From positions 1-22,157 of the forward strand of contig JAJDEH010000368.1 of the NCBI GenBank assembly GCA_029259935.1: 22,157 bases of DNA. The letters are read 5' to 3'. This document shows, piece after piece, positions 1 through 7,716 of this stretch; the stretch's first letter is position 1, and every line of letters starts with the position of its first letter. A program made the translations under genes and the position numbers. This stretch comes from Planctomycetota bacterium. GTDB lineage: Bacteria; Planctomycetota; Planctomycetia; Pirellulales; Pirellulaceae. Below the pieces are notes generated by a model that ran no database searches, was not told where the DNA came from, and worked only from the letters and a program-made list of their open reading frames with translations.

Positions 1-43
1 GCTCAGATTTCGGGTGCCAGTTGGACCTTGTTCTCGTTACCTG

Positions 44-60
44 CACTGGCAGAGCCAGTG
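44..60. repeat. Short perfect palindrome downstream of the DUF1549/DUF1553 gene
   Basis: CACTGGC (44-50) and GCCAGTG (54-60) form a perfect 7-bp inverted repeat around a 3-nt AGA loop. It lies about 35 bases past the stop of the leftward gene ending at 95. No T-run follows on the minus strand, so it is not a canonical intrinsic terminator. I recall similar CACTGGC/GCCAGTG palindromes as frequent between planctomycete genes, but I cannot confirm that here. It could be a dispersed repeat that also acts as a 3'-end hairpin. Confidence 0.5.
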
Positions 61-94
61 GCACACAACCCTAATTCCTAGCCGTCACAAAGCA

Positions 95-2245
95 CTAGTC
101 GACGAACAGCAATTCATTCGACGCCAACAACACTTGGGCGTACTGCCGCCAGGCTTCTTTCCTGTCGCTGCCGTCCTGCAGGAACTGTCGCCCAAGATTG
201 ACTTCGTCGTCGGTTGCCGAGCGGCCAAACACCCGTTGGTAGGCCGCCGCGATTTGCTGGTCGATGTTCTGCTGGGGGCTCTCTGGATCGACACGTTGCA
301 GTCGTTCGGCCAAATAGTCCGCCTGCTTGGTCATGAAGGGACTGTTCATGATAAACAGCTTTTGCAGCGGGGTTGTCGTTTCCGCCCGCCGGGCGGCATG
401 CACGTTGGGATCGGGAAAGTCGAACATCGCCAACAGCGGATTCAAGTCGAGCCGGCTGATGTGGCTATACACGGTACGACGCGTTTGTTCGGGATCTCGA
501 GGATCGATGGAAGGTCCGCCCACGTTTCGATCCAGCCGTCCGGAAACGGCCAGCACCGAGTCGCGCCAGCCTTCGATGTTCAGCCGCTTGCGAGCCATCC
601 GCGACAACAGGCGGTTGTCCGCGTCGGCGGCCAGTTTCTCCGCCGTCGTGACGCTGCCCTGGCGATAAGTGGCGGACAACACGATTTCGCGCGTGAGCCA
701 CTTCAACGACCAACCATGGTCCATGAACCGTCTCGCCAAATCGTCCAGCAACAAAGCATGCGAAGGCCGTTCGCCCAATTCTCCAAAGTTGCTGGGTGTC
801 GCCACGAGCGGGCGGCCCAAGTACAGCGCCCAGACCCGATTCACCAACACCCGGGCGGTGAGCGGATTGTCGGCGTTCACAATCGCTTCGGCCAACTCCC
901 GCCGGCCGCTGCCGTGAACGAAAGCGGCTGGCGGATCGCTGGAGAGGACCCGCGGAAAGCGGCGCTTGACGACCGCTCCCTTGTTGGTCACGTCGCCGCG
1001 AATGAGTACGTTCAGGTCCCGCGGCTTGCTGTCGCGCACCACGTGCATGGCCTCGCCCGGTTTCTTGGCTGGCTTGGCCTGATGATTGGCGGCGTCCAGC
1101 GGCCGGTTGTACATCTCGGTACCCGCGAAAATTCCAGCCAGCGCGTAATAATCCTCGGTCGCGATCGGATCAAATTTATGGTCATGACAACGGGCACAAG
1201 CAATCGTAAGCCCCAGCAACCCGCGCGCGACCGTGTCCACTCGGTCTTCCCATTCGTCGGCCATCACCGCCGGACTGTTACGGCGATAGTACTTGGGACC
1301 AAGGCCGATAAATCCGAGCGCCGCGTGCGTGGATAGCGCTTCGGGATCGATCAAATCGGCCGCCAATTGCAGCTTGATGAACTGGTCAAACGGCATGTCG
1401 TCATTCAAAGCTTGAATCACCCAATCTCGATACAGATAGGCGTTCGGATAGAACAACGACGAATTGGCGCCAACGATGTGCGCTTGGTCTTCGGCATAAC
1501 GGGCAACGTCGAGCCACATGCGCGCGAGCCGTTCGCCGTAATGGGGCGATTCGAGCAAATGATCCACGAACGTTTCGTAGGCTCGGGGCGAGGGGTCAAA
1601 GTTTAGCGCCGTGACTTGTTCAGCAGAGGGCGGCAGGCCCGTCACGTCCAAGGACAATCGACGCACAAGAGTCCGCGCGTCGGCTGCGTCGTTAGGCGAC
1701 AACCGCGCCTCTTCCAACTTCTTCAACACAAACCAATCGATGGGTTGGCGTGGCCAATCACGATTTTCCACGTTGGGTCGCGGATGCCGCTGGGGCGATT
1801 GAAACGACCAGAACTGCCGGCCCTTGCTGAAATCAATCTGATCTTTCTTCGGCGTTGGCGAGGATCCATCGCGTGGATCGACGGCTCCGCTTTCGATCCA
1901 GCGTTCAAAATCGGCAATGACTTCGGCGGGCAACTTGCTATCGGGCGGCATCTCGAAACTCTCATGCCGCAGCGCGGCGACTAACAGACTCTTGGAGACG
2001 TTACCCGGCATGACAGCAGGGCCACTTTCGCCGCCGCGGCGAATGCCTTCCCGAGTATCGAGCAGCAACTTTCCTTCCACTTCATCCGCGTCCGCCGAAT
2101 GGCACTTGTAACAATGCTCCACAAGCACGGGGCGAATTTTCTTCTCGAAGTGTTCGGTCGCCTCTTGTTCAGCGTCGGCCTGCAGGGTTGTCGTCACCAA
2201 GGCGGATAACAGCAACGAAGCCAGAGTGAGTGGTCGGGTTGTCAT
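95..2245 (-). CDS. Compact PSCyt1-DUF1549-DUF1553 exported protein (planctomycete cytochrome-type)
   Basis: This is a 716-aa exported protein. The start at 2245 gives a good signal peptide (MTTRPLTLASLLLSALVTTT, probable cleavage near ADA at 23-25); the in-frame upstream extension has no such feature. Domains in order: a PSCyt1 region with haem motif CYKCH (residues 45-49), a DUF1549/PSCyt2 domain at about 160-380 containing a second haem-type motif CARCH (350-354, followed by DHKFDPI), and a DUF1553/PSD1 domain at about 445-690. The linker between DUF1549 and DUF1553 is only about 65 residues, shorter than in many relatives, which are often 900-1100 aa. The family is abundant in Planctomycetes and is often linked to sulfatase or polysaccharide-utilisation loci, but no enzymatic activity is established. 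The frequent DUF1501 partner would lie before position 1 and cannot be seen. A -35/-10-like pair sits at 2333-2361. Confidence 0.93.
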   Translation of the reverse strand: MTTRPLTLASLLLSALVTTTLQADAEQEATEHFEKKIRPVLVEHCYKCHSADADEVEGKLLLDTREGIRRGGESGPAVMPGNVSKSLLVAALRHESFEMPPDSKLPAEVIADFERWIESGAVDPRDGSSPTPKKDQIDFSKGRQFWSFQSPQRHPRPNVENRDWPRQPIDWFVLKKLEEARLSPNDAADARTLVRRLSLDVTGLPPSAEQVTALNFDPSPRAYETFVDHLLESPHYGERLARMWLDVARYAEDQAHIVGANSSLFYPNAYLYRDWVIQALNDDMPFDQFIKLQLAADLIDPEALSTHAALGFIGLGPKYYRRNSPAVMADEWEDRVDTVARGLLGLTIACARCHDHKFDPIATEDYYALAGIFAGTEMYNRPLDAANHQAKPAKKPGEAMHVVRDSKPRDLNVLIRGDVTNKGAVVKRRFPRVLSSDPPAAFVHGSGRRELAEAIVNADNPLTARVLVNRVWALYLGRPLVATPSNFGELGERPSHALLLDDLARRFMDHGWSLKWLTREIVLSATYRQGSVTTAEKLAADADNRLLSRMARKRLNIEGWRDSVLAVSGRLDRNVGGPSIDPRDPEQTRRTVYSHISRLDLNPLLAMFDFPDPNVHAARRAETTTPLQKLFIMNSPFMTKQADYLAERLQRVDPESPQQNIDQQIAAAYQRVFGRSATDDEVNLGRQFLQDGSDRKEAWRQYAQVLLASNELLFVD

Positions 2246-2332
2246 GGCCTGATTCGTGTTGGAATGAAGTGGCGATTTCGTGAAGGCAGGATCGAAGAAA
2301 CGCTGGAATCGCCGGGCTGGGATACTCCCGTC

Positions 2333-2361
2333 AGTATAGTAAGTCGACGGCCGAATGGCAC
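2333..2361 (-). promoter_or_regulatory. Candidate sigma-70-type promoter of the DUF1549/DUF1553 gene
   Basis: Read on the minus strand, GTGCCA (2361-2356, 4/6 match to TTGACA) is separated by 17 bp from TATACT (2338-2333, 5/6 match to TATAAT). It lies about 88 bp upstream of the ATG at 2245, predicting a leader of roughly 80 nt. This is consensus matching only. Confidence 0.4.
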
Positions 2362-2530
2362 GCGTCACATCTCCCGCAATCCGATCGATGGGCACTTAAG
2401 GCCCAGGCGTGGCGCACGGCCGGGGCAGTCGCGGCGAGCGTTTTTGGGGAATCCCCGAGCTTGACGACTTCCTTGGAGACCGATTGTACAAATCGCGGTA
2501 GTTCGCCGAACCGCCAGCGCGAGGATGCAC

Positions 2531-2564
2531 GAATATCGAATATCGAACACGGAATGTCGAAGGG
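2531..2564. repeat. Degenerate heptad tandem repeat (GAATATC-type)
   Basis: Two perfect GAATATC units (2531-2537, 2538-2544) are followed by degenerate 7-bp units GAACACG, GAATGTC and GAAGGGT. I recall similar 'GAATATCGAA' tracts in intergenic DNA of Planctomycetes and related phyla, sometimes translated as spurious 'FDIRYS' peptides. I see no function. Confidence 0.5.
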
Positions 2565-2587
2565 TAAAGGAAGAGAAGCACGGCGAG

Positions 2588-2607
2588 CCTCCAGCGTTAG
2601 CTGGGGG
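2588..2607. repeat. Hairpin element around CCAGC-GTTA-GCTGG
   Basis: CCAGC (2591-2595) and GCTGG (2600-2604) pair perfectly around a GTTA tetraloop, and flanking bases extend the stem to eight pairs including one G-T. It may be a dispersed palindromic repeat; no poly-T follows, so a terminator role is not supported. Confidence 0.4.
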
Positions 2608-2781
2608 GTAGTTTTGAACAACACGGCGATTGCCTATTCAGACAAGTGTTTGCTAGCCGCTGCGGCGTACCCCTCGACTAACGTCGACGGCGCTCTTGAA
2701 CCAGATTCGTGCCGCCGATCGGCTATGATAACCTGTTCCTATTTGATTACGCGCGAGCATCAACCATCTGAAACCCCAACC

Positions 2782-2786
2782 AGGAG
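2782..2786 (+). promoter_or_regulatory. Ribosome binding site that decides the TTG start of the VOC gene
   Basis: AGGAG ends 7 nt before a TTG codon at 2794. No ATG lies at a suitable distance, and the conserved family sequence begins only a few residues after this TTG. The RBS therefore supports the non-ATG start. Confidence 0.75.
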
Positions 2787-2793
2787 AGTAGCC

Positions 2794-3147
2794 TTGCCTT
2801 CCGATCAGAAGATCGACTACGTCGAGTTGCCCGCCGCGGACTTCGATGCTGTTGAGTCGTTTTACACGAATACGTTTGGTTGGACGTTTGCCGATTACGG
2901 ACCGGACTATCGCGCATTCTCGGACGGTAACTTGGACGGCGGCTTTTTTAAATCCGATCTCAAATCCAGCACCACCAACGGCGCGGCCCTGATCATTCTC
3001 TATGCGAAAGATCTGGAAGCGACGAAAGACAAGATCGTGGAAAATGGCGGAGTGATTTGCAGGGATATCATTTCATTTCCGGGTGGCCGGCGATTTCAAT
3101 TTCATGACCCAAACGGAAACGAACTTGCCGTCTGGTCCGACAACTAG
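2794..3147 (+). CDS. VOC-family (glyoxalase/bleomycin-resistance fold) small protein
   Basis: The predicted protein has 117 residues and a single VOC domain spanning almost all of it. Recognisable parts are the opening strand IDYVELPAADFDAVESFY, then TFGWTFADYGPDYRAFSDG, the central GGFFKSD, and the C-terminal FPGGRRFQFHDPNGNELAVW. The length and the early YVELP strand fit a TTG start at 2794 preceded by AGGAG. VOC proteins use paired beta-alpha-beta-beta-beta modules and often bind a divalent metal; E11 of YVELP and E110 of GNELAVW sit where metal ligands commonly occur, but this subgroup's substrate is unknown. It is probably cytosolic, since no signal peptide is seen. It stands alone and is transcribed away from the DUF1549 gene. 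Confidence 0.88.
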   Translation: MPSDQKIDYVELPAADFDAVESFYTNTFGWTFADYGPDYRAFSDGNLDGGFFKSDLKSSTTNGAALIILYAKDLEATKDKIVENGGVICRDIISFPGGRRFQFHDPNGNELAVWSDN

Positions 3148-3370
3148 ACGTTCTTGAAAACGACCGGGCTCAATGGGTAACCGTTCACGAATCCGCAATC
3201 GAATGTCCGCAAACTCGGACCAGATTGGGTGATAGCGGTTGTACCGCGGCCAGGAAGGAAAGGAACGTGCCCCCACGGCTTGCCGCGAAATTGCGATTCG
3301 CTTGCGTCTGTTTCAAGATTCTTGGATAATGAAGGTCTACTCAAATAACCTCTCAGCGCGGATTCCACCC

Positions 3371-4345
3371 ATGCCCCTGCCAACTCGAATACTGCTCGGC
3401 GTGATCCTCACCTCCGTTGCCGCTTCGGCCATCGTCTGGGGTCAAGCCAAGAATGAAAAAAAGAAGCTGATCACGCGGGCGAAGTTGCCGACGTTTACTT
3501 CGGCGGACACCAAGGGAATTTTTTACGCGGACGTCTTCAAGGAAGCACTCGTGGGCGAACGGCCGACGAATCTCGCCGCGCCCGCTGGCAAAGCGCCAAC
3601 GACGACGGGCGGCGGTACCGACGAGCCGGGTGATTCCGGGGGCACCCTTCACAACTGGCACGACATCATTGCCGGCGAAGTTATCGAAGACGAGATTAAG
3701 AAACTGAGTACCGTACTCGGCAAAGAGATCACGACGCCCACCAAGTTCAACGGGGGTGGATATCAAGACGCCCGCGTGAACTTCACCATGCTGTCCATGC
3801 TGTTTGCAATTTCTGGCGAGCACAAGGACGACGTGCGCTGGAAAAAAGACGCGCCCGAATTGCGGGACTATTTCGCTCGCGCCGCGTCAGGCGCGAAGGT
3901 TGGTTCACCACAGTCCTACAGCCAAGCTAAAAACGCCAAGCAACAGCTTGAAGATCTGGTTCGTGGCACGGCCTTCGCTTCATCCAAGCCGGGCGAGCGG
4001 AAGACCAATTGGGAATTCACCGCCGACCGGTCGCCGTTGATGCAACGATTGGAGTTGTCGGCTAACGAAACGATCGCCCCCTGGGTCGCCAGCGCCGGCG
4101 AATTCAAAGCCAACAAGGACGCATTACTGCACGAAGCAAGCCTCGTGGCAGCCATCGGGGAGGTCCTCGCGCAAGAGGGCATGACGGATGCCGATGACGA
4201 CGGGTATCAAGCGCACGCCAAGAAAATGCGCGATGCAGCGCGGGAAATCGTGACCGCCATAGAACTGGACAACTACGACGCGGCCCGCAAGGCATCCGGC
4301 ACCATCAGCCAATCCTGCGCGGATTGCCACGACGACTGGCGTTAG
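3371..4345 (+). CDS. Exported protein with C-terminal cytochrome c'-type haem motif
   Basis: This is a 324-aa protein when started at 3371, which gives a clean signal peptide (MPLPTRILLGVILTSVAASA, then IVWGQA). An in-frame ATG at 3329 would add 14 residues; neither start has a strong RBS. The decisive feature is the extreme C-terminus, SCADCHDDWR, with CXXCH at residues 316-320. This matches the haem site at the end of the last helix of class II cytochromes (c', c-556). Residues about 135-324 are largely helical with Ala- and charge-rich segments, compatible with helical-bundle repeats. A Gly/Thr-rich linker (about 73-92) separates the N-terminal part. It probably acts in the periplasm as an electron-transfer or gas-binding haem protein; the partner is unknown. 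Only one haem motif is present. Confidence 0.75.
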   Translation: MPLPTRILLGVILTSVAASAIVWGQAKNEKKKLITRAKLPTFTSADTKGIFYADVFKEALVGERPTNLAAPAGKAPTTTGGGTDEPGDSGGTLHNWHDIIAGEVIEDEIKKLSTVLGKEITTPTKFNGGGYQDARVNFTMLSMLFAISGEHKDDVRWKKDAPELRDYFARAASGAKVGSPQSYSQAKNAKQQLEDLVRGTAFASSKPGERKTNWEFTADRSPLMQRLELSANETIAPWVASAGEFKANKDALLHEASLVAAIGEVLAQEGMTDADDDGYQAHAKKMRDAAREIVTAIELDNYDAARKASGTISQSCADCHDDWR

Positions 4346-4819
4346 TCCGTGTCCTCCTCAATCATGCGCCGAAGCTGACGAAGAACGGCGGACTTTTGTA
4401 GAATGGAAATAGCGGGGTTCGCCGTGCGCTTGTTGGGTCCTCATTCAGTGTCACGCGCCCTGATTTTAAAATGCAAAATGCTTGCGAAACATTTGCACAA
4501 CAATTCGCGAATGACCACGCCAAGTGAAAAAAAGATGGAAATCCGATTCGCAATATCTGAACACAAGTTGATTCATCATCGGATGTTAGCTTTTCGGCAT
4601 TCGACGGACGGCATCAAGCTAATCGCGAAATGCTCGGATCCGACCATATGTTACAAGGTCGCCACTGCGCCGCTTTGCCTGTCGGCTGGGCGGTTGCCGA
4701 AAAGGACCTACGGAATGACGATGAAAATCACGCACTAGCCGTAGTGCTGTGTACGTCCGTACAATGATGGGATAGAGATTGTCGGGGTCGGGGTAACGGA
4801 GATTGGGCGGAATCAGAGC
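4346..4819. other. Intergenic region, 474 bases, between convergent genes
   Basis: I see no supported gene. It lies between two convergent genes and appears more A+T-rich than its flanks around 4440-4620. An imperfect inverted repeat occurs at 4472-4497 (TGCAAAATG / CATTTGCA, 9-nt loop). No G+C-rich hairpin with a T-run was found. A 111-codon frame at 4403-4738 lacks an RBS, domain or recognisable signature. Confidence 0.55.
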
Positions 4820-6625
4820 CTACCTCCAGGGGAAGTTCATGGTCGGCTGATTGGCATAGCGTTTCATGTTGATCGTGATGCGGTTGCCGCAGCCGGGGGC
4901 AAGTTGGACAGTGAGATGCGGGGCGTCGACGCGAACATGGTCGTCATCAATTTGGGCAGAGAGAATCTGGTGTTCGGCGTATCCGCCGGCTTGCACGACC
5001 ACCGTGCGCGAGTCGAGCTGGTTGGTGTTGACCAACGTGACGACCACTTGATCGTCGGTCATTTTTTCGACCAGCGCGGCGACTCCCTCGGGAATGCCGG
5101 CTCGCCGCCGCCCCGGATCGAAGTAACGCAGGCGGGCATGCAAGGTCAGTCCGTTCTTACCTGGATAGAGGGCACCCATCATCAACTCCATCAACGATTG
5201 CACGGCTGCCGGATTGAACTTCATCGGATCGTCGGCCAGTCGCGTGTCCGGAGTGGTCTGGTCGGCCCGCATGTCGGCGACTCGACCGCGAATGCGCGCC
5301 AAGTCGCTATGCAAGATCTGAACGGGGTAATCAGGACGGTGTCCTCCCAGAAATTCAAACCAGGTGTTACGCGGAACGCGCCGCAAATCGGCGTCGGCCA
5401 TGGTCACGTAGTAGATTTCTTTCGCGCCGGCCGAATAAGGCGCGGTCTGAAAGTTGTACCAGCCGTCGTCGCCGTACTTGTGCGGGTAGACCGTCTTGCC
5501 GTCGACGACCCGCTTGTTGGAATTGACGCGGTCGATCTGTTTTCGCCACGGATCAAGACAACCGCGATCGCCGGTCAGCAGCACGGCGTTAAGGAAGCCG
5601 TCGATGCCCAAGTGGAACGTCTGGCGATGAGCGATCGCGCCGGTTTGAGGAACCTCGACACTGAACCCCCAGCCGTAAACTCCGCCGTACCATTTGCCGC
5701 CGGCCGCGCTGCCAATCTTGCCATCCAAGCCAATGTTCGTTGGAATCAGAAAGTCGTTCGCCACCATCCGCTGGCGCCAAGCTTCGACGTATTCCAAGAT
5801 CCATTCCTTGTATTTGGGTTCGTGCTTCAGCATGTACGCATTCAGGGCCAGCGCGGTCGCCAGCAAGTTCGACGGATGATCGCCCACGACGTCGTTGTAG
5901 TCCTTGAAGTGGGCCAGCATCTGTTCGTAGCTTTCCTCGCCGTGCCCCGGATGAAAACGTCCCTTCACTTCGATCGGATCGCCGGCCCAATCCAACCCCG
6001 ACGCCTTTCGCAACAGCGGGCCGCGGCTGCCGTTGAACAAGCTGCGAATGATCTTGTGCCGGGGATCGTAGTTTTGCGCCTGGGGATCTTCGTTCAGATA
6101 GAATCCGGCAAAGCGGCGGACGCGCTTTTGAAACTGCTCGTCGTAGGGATCCGAAAGGCCTTGCAGGTTGAAGACCGTCAGGCCTTCGCTGTTGTGCAGC
6201 CAATCGAACATGACCGGAAACTCTTTGTAATACATGCCGTCACGGGCGAACGGAACGGCGGTTGTCTTGGCCAACGTGTATTGCCGCAGATGTCCCTCCC
6301 AGCCCTTCTTGTACATTTCCAAAATCGAATCCGGCGCGCCGGCCGCGTGCAGGATGGGCCAGTAAAGGAGGTTCTCGATCGCGTCGTCCGGACCGTCGTC
6401 CCCGCCCCAACGCTCGACGCACAACAGAAATCCCCGCTCGTCGAAGTAGCGGTCAAAGAATTCCTCGCACGCCGCCGCGTTGGCCCGCAACAATTCCCGC
6501 TCCAACAGTGCCCATGGAGGCGGCGGCATGGTGCGGTCGATGGTGATGCGCGTTTCGCCAAGACTCGGTCGCGACAAAGCGGCGACGGCAAAAACGATCA
6601 GCATCAAAATCTGGATGTTTCGCAT
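4820..6625 (-). CDS. Secreted protein of unknown function, possible alpha/alpha-toroid
   Basis: The protein has 601 residues. The start at 6625 has GGAGA about 6 nt upstream and gives a signal peptide (MRNIQILMLIVFAVAALSRP, cleavage near SLG at 21-23). The body (about 35-480) is helix-rich, with many Trp/Tyr/His/Asp residues and segments such as FLLCVERWGGDDGPDD, VGDHPSNLLATALALNAY and GKWYGGVYGWGF. This resembles (alpha/alpha)-toroid proteins such as six-hairpin glycosidases or polysaccharide lyases. The last about 100 residues are beta-rich (VVTLVNTNQLDSRTVVVQAG), as in an accessory beta-sandwich. I do not recognise a catalytic signature, so a carbohydrate-active role is only an inference from fold character and export. 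It lies 132 bases downstream of the mtfA-like gene on the same strand. Confidence 0.8.
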   Translation of the reverse strand: MRNIQILMLIVFAVAALSRPSLGETRITIDRTMPPPPWALLERELLRANAAACEEFFDRYFDERGFLLCVERWGGDDGPDDAIENLLYWPILHAAGAPDSILEMYKKGWEGHLRQYTLAKTTAVPFARDGMYYKEFPVMFDWLHNSEGLTVFNLQGLSDPYDEQFQKRVRRFAGFYLNEDPQAQNYDPRHKIIRSLFNGSRGPLLRKASGLDWAGDPIEVKGRFHPGHGEESYEQMLAHFKDYNDVVGDHPSNLLATALALNAYMLKHEPKYKEWILEYVEAWRQRMVANDFLIPTNIGLDGKIGSAAGGKWYGGVYGWGFSVEVPQTGAIAHRQTFHLGIDGFLNAVLLTGDRGCLDPWRKQIDRVNSNKRVVDGKTVYPHKYGDDGWYNFQTAPYSAGAKEIYYVTMADADLRRVPRNTWFEFLGGHRPDYPVQILHSDLARIRGRVADMRADQTTPDTRLADDPMKFNPAAVQSLMELMMGALYPGKNGLTLHARLRYFDPGRRRAGIPEGVAALVEKMTDDQVVVTLVNTNQLDSRTVVVQAGGYAEHQILSAQIDDDHVRVDAPHLTVQLAPGCGNRITINMKRYANQPTMNFPWR

Positions 6626-6681
6626 GGGGATTCTCCGATCGCGGTGGACACGACTTGGCGGGTGGGTTGCCTGGCGGACCG

Positions 6682-6698
6682 TTGGCATTTCATGCCAA
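6682..6698. repeat. Perfect 7-bp inverted repeat in the leader of the 601-aa gene
   Basis: TTGGCAT (6682-6688) and ATGCCAA (6692-6698) are separated by TTC. The element lies about 57 bases upstream of the ATG at 6625 and downstream of the mtfA stop. It could be an operator half-site pair or an mRNA hairpin; no T-run follows. Confidence 0.4.
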
Positions 6699-6757
6699 GC
6701 GATCGCCGGGGGCAGGGACTACAGAAGAGTGTCGTTCAACGGCGGCCAGTTTTCAAA

Positions 6758-7531
6758 TCAAATCCGGGCAACCGGGTCCTGGCGATAAAAGTCGCTGAGG
6801 ATTTCGTACAAATGCCGGTGTTGCACCAGCAACTCGCGAGGCTCTTGAAAAAAGCACTCGGTGGCAACCGCGAAAAACTCGCCAACATTCGTCGTTCCGT
6901 AACAATCCAACACGGTCCAGCGACCCGCATGACAGTCGCGATGCAGTCGCTGAAACTCGCGGGTCATGACCGACTGCCAGCGATCGTGCTGCTGGCGAGT
7001 CGAAAGCGGGGGAACGCCGTCGACGTCGCGGCCGTTTTGCATATCCAGTTGATGCGCGAACTCGTGGAATACCAGGTTGTGACCGGGAGTCTCGTTTCGG
7101 CCTCCCGCCAGCACGTCGGACCACGACAGAATCACTGGGCCTCGGTACCAAGCCTCGCCTTCCCGATGCGAGTCGCCTTCCAACACCGCCCCGCCAGCGA
7201 TTGGCGTGCGGCCCTTGGCGACGTAGGCATCGGGGTAGACAAGAATCGACTGCACCATGTCGAAATACTCGTCTTCAAACCCCAACACCAGCAAGCTGGC
7301 CTGCGCGGCGATGGTCACCTTGACTTCGTCCGTCATCTCCAGACCGCCACAGCCTTCCCAATTCTTTTCGACCACGAAGATTCGCAGCCGGTCGCGAAGC
7401 TTGGCCTGTTCGGGCGCGGTCAGCAACGAGTATTGATAGACGTTCGCCACCAACGTGCTTTCCCAATCATCGGGAAAGGGGCGAGACGAGATGCGCCGGC
7501 GGCGTCTTCGCTTAAGCCAGGAAAAGAGCAT
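6758..7531 (-). CDS. mtfA: MtfA-type zinc-dependent peptidase (M90 family)
   Basis: The protein has 257 residues, close to the E. coli MtfA length. The zinc motif HEFAH is at residues 156-160 (NLVFHEFAHQLDMQNGRDVDGVP). The third-ligand helix NVGEFFAVATECFF places Glu218 where MtfA has its distal zinc ligand. The C-terminus, FYRQDPVARI, closely resembles the FYQQDPLQR end of E. coli MtfA. Other shared blocks are ILVYPDAYV and GPVILSWSDV. In E. coli, MtfA is a cytosolic peptidase activated by binding the glucose repressor Mlc; whether a planctomycete has that partner is unknown. An Arg run at 8-13 near the N-terminus is unusual. No strong RBS precedes the ATG. The secreted 601-aa gene follows 132 bases downstream and could be co-transcribed. 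Confidence 0.92.
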   Translation of the reverse strand: MLFSWLKRRRRRRISSRPFPDDWESTLVANVYQYSLLTAPEQAKLRDRLRIFVVEKNWEGCGGLEMTDEVKVTIAAQASLLVLGFEDEYFDMVQSILVYPDAYVAKGRTPIAGGAVLEGDSHREGEAWYRGPVILSWSDVLAGGRNETPGHNLVFHEFAHQLDMQNGRDVDGVPPLSTRQQHDRWQSVMTREFQRLHRDCHAGRWTVLDCYGTTNVGEFFAVATECFFQEPRELLVQHRHLYEILSDFYRQDPVARI

Positions 7532-7679
7532 CAGTCGGGCGGAAAGTGTGGTTGGTCACTTTTCAGTGAAGTGCATTACATTGCCGGGAAAGTCTGCGTG
7601 CAGTTTAGCGACCGGGCCCCGTTGAGAATATGCGGATCGAAGGGCTCTTCCATGGGCCTCGGCGGAGTGCCGTCAGCGC

Positions 7680-7716
7680 AAAAAATATGCCGCAGTGGGG
7701 GCAGAGCACTGCGGCA
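7680..7716 (-). terminator. Strong intrinsic terminator
   Basis: Arms TGCCGCAGTG (7688-7697) and CACTGCGGCA (7707-7716) form a perfect 10-bp stem around a 9-nt loop. On the minus strand the stem is followed by TATTTTTT, with six T at 7685-7680. This is a textbook Rho-independent terminator for leftward transcription. Confidence 0.75.

Larger units (their letters stand above)
2246..2793. other. Intergenic region, 548 bases, between divergent genes
   Basis: I see no convincing gene here. The region holds the candidate leftward promoter (2333-2361), a heptad-repeat tract (2531-2564), a hairpin element (2588-2607) and a possible rightward -10 element TATGAT (2724-2729) ahead of the VOC gene, with no well-spaced -35. 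An open frame runs through from 2461 into the VOC gene, but its N-terminal part shows no domain and covers the repeat elements, so I treat it as non-coding. Confidence 0.6.

Noticed and set aside
15..94. A possible DUF1501 gene after the leftward DUF1553 gene
   Set aside because: Only 94 bases are available and no matching reading frame begins there.
14..1336. A 440-codon plus-strand frame
   Set aside because: It is antisense to the DUF1549/DUF1553 gene, whose haem motifs and family blocks are clear, and has no recognisable domain.
2461..2793. An upstream extension of the VOC frame
   Set aside because: It crosses repeat elements and has no domain; AGGAG before TTG at 2794 gives the expected protein.
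4403..4738. A 111-codon plus-strand frame in the gap after the cytochrome gene
   Set aside because: It lacks an RBS, a signal peptide, a domain and plausible composition; the region looks non-coding.
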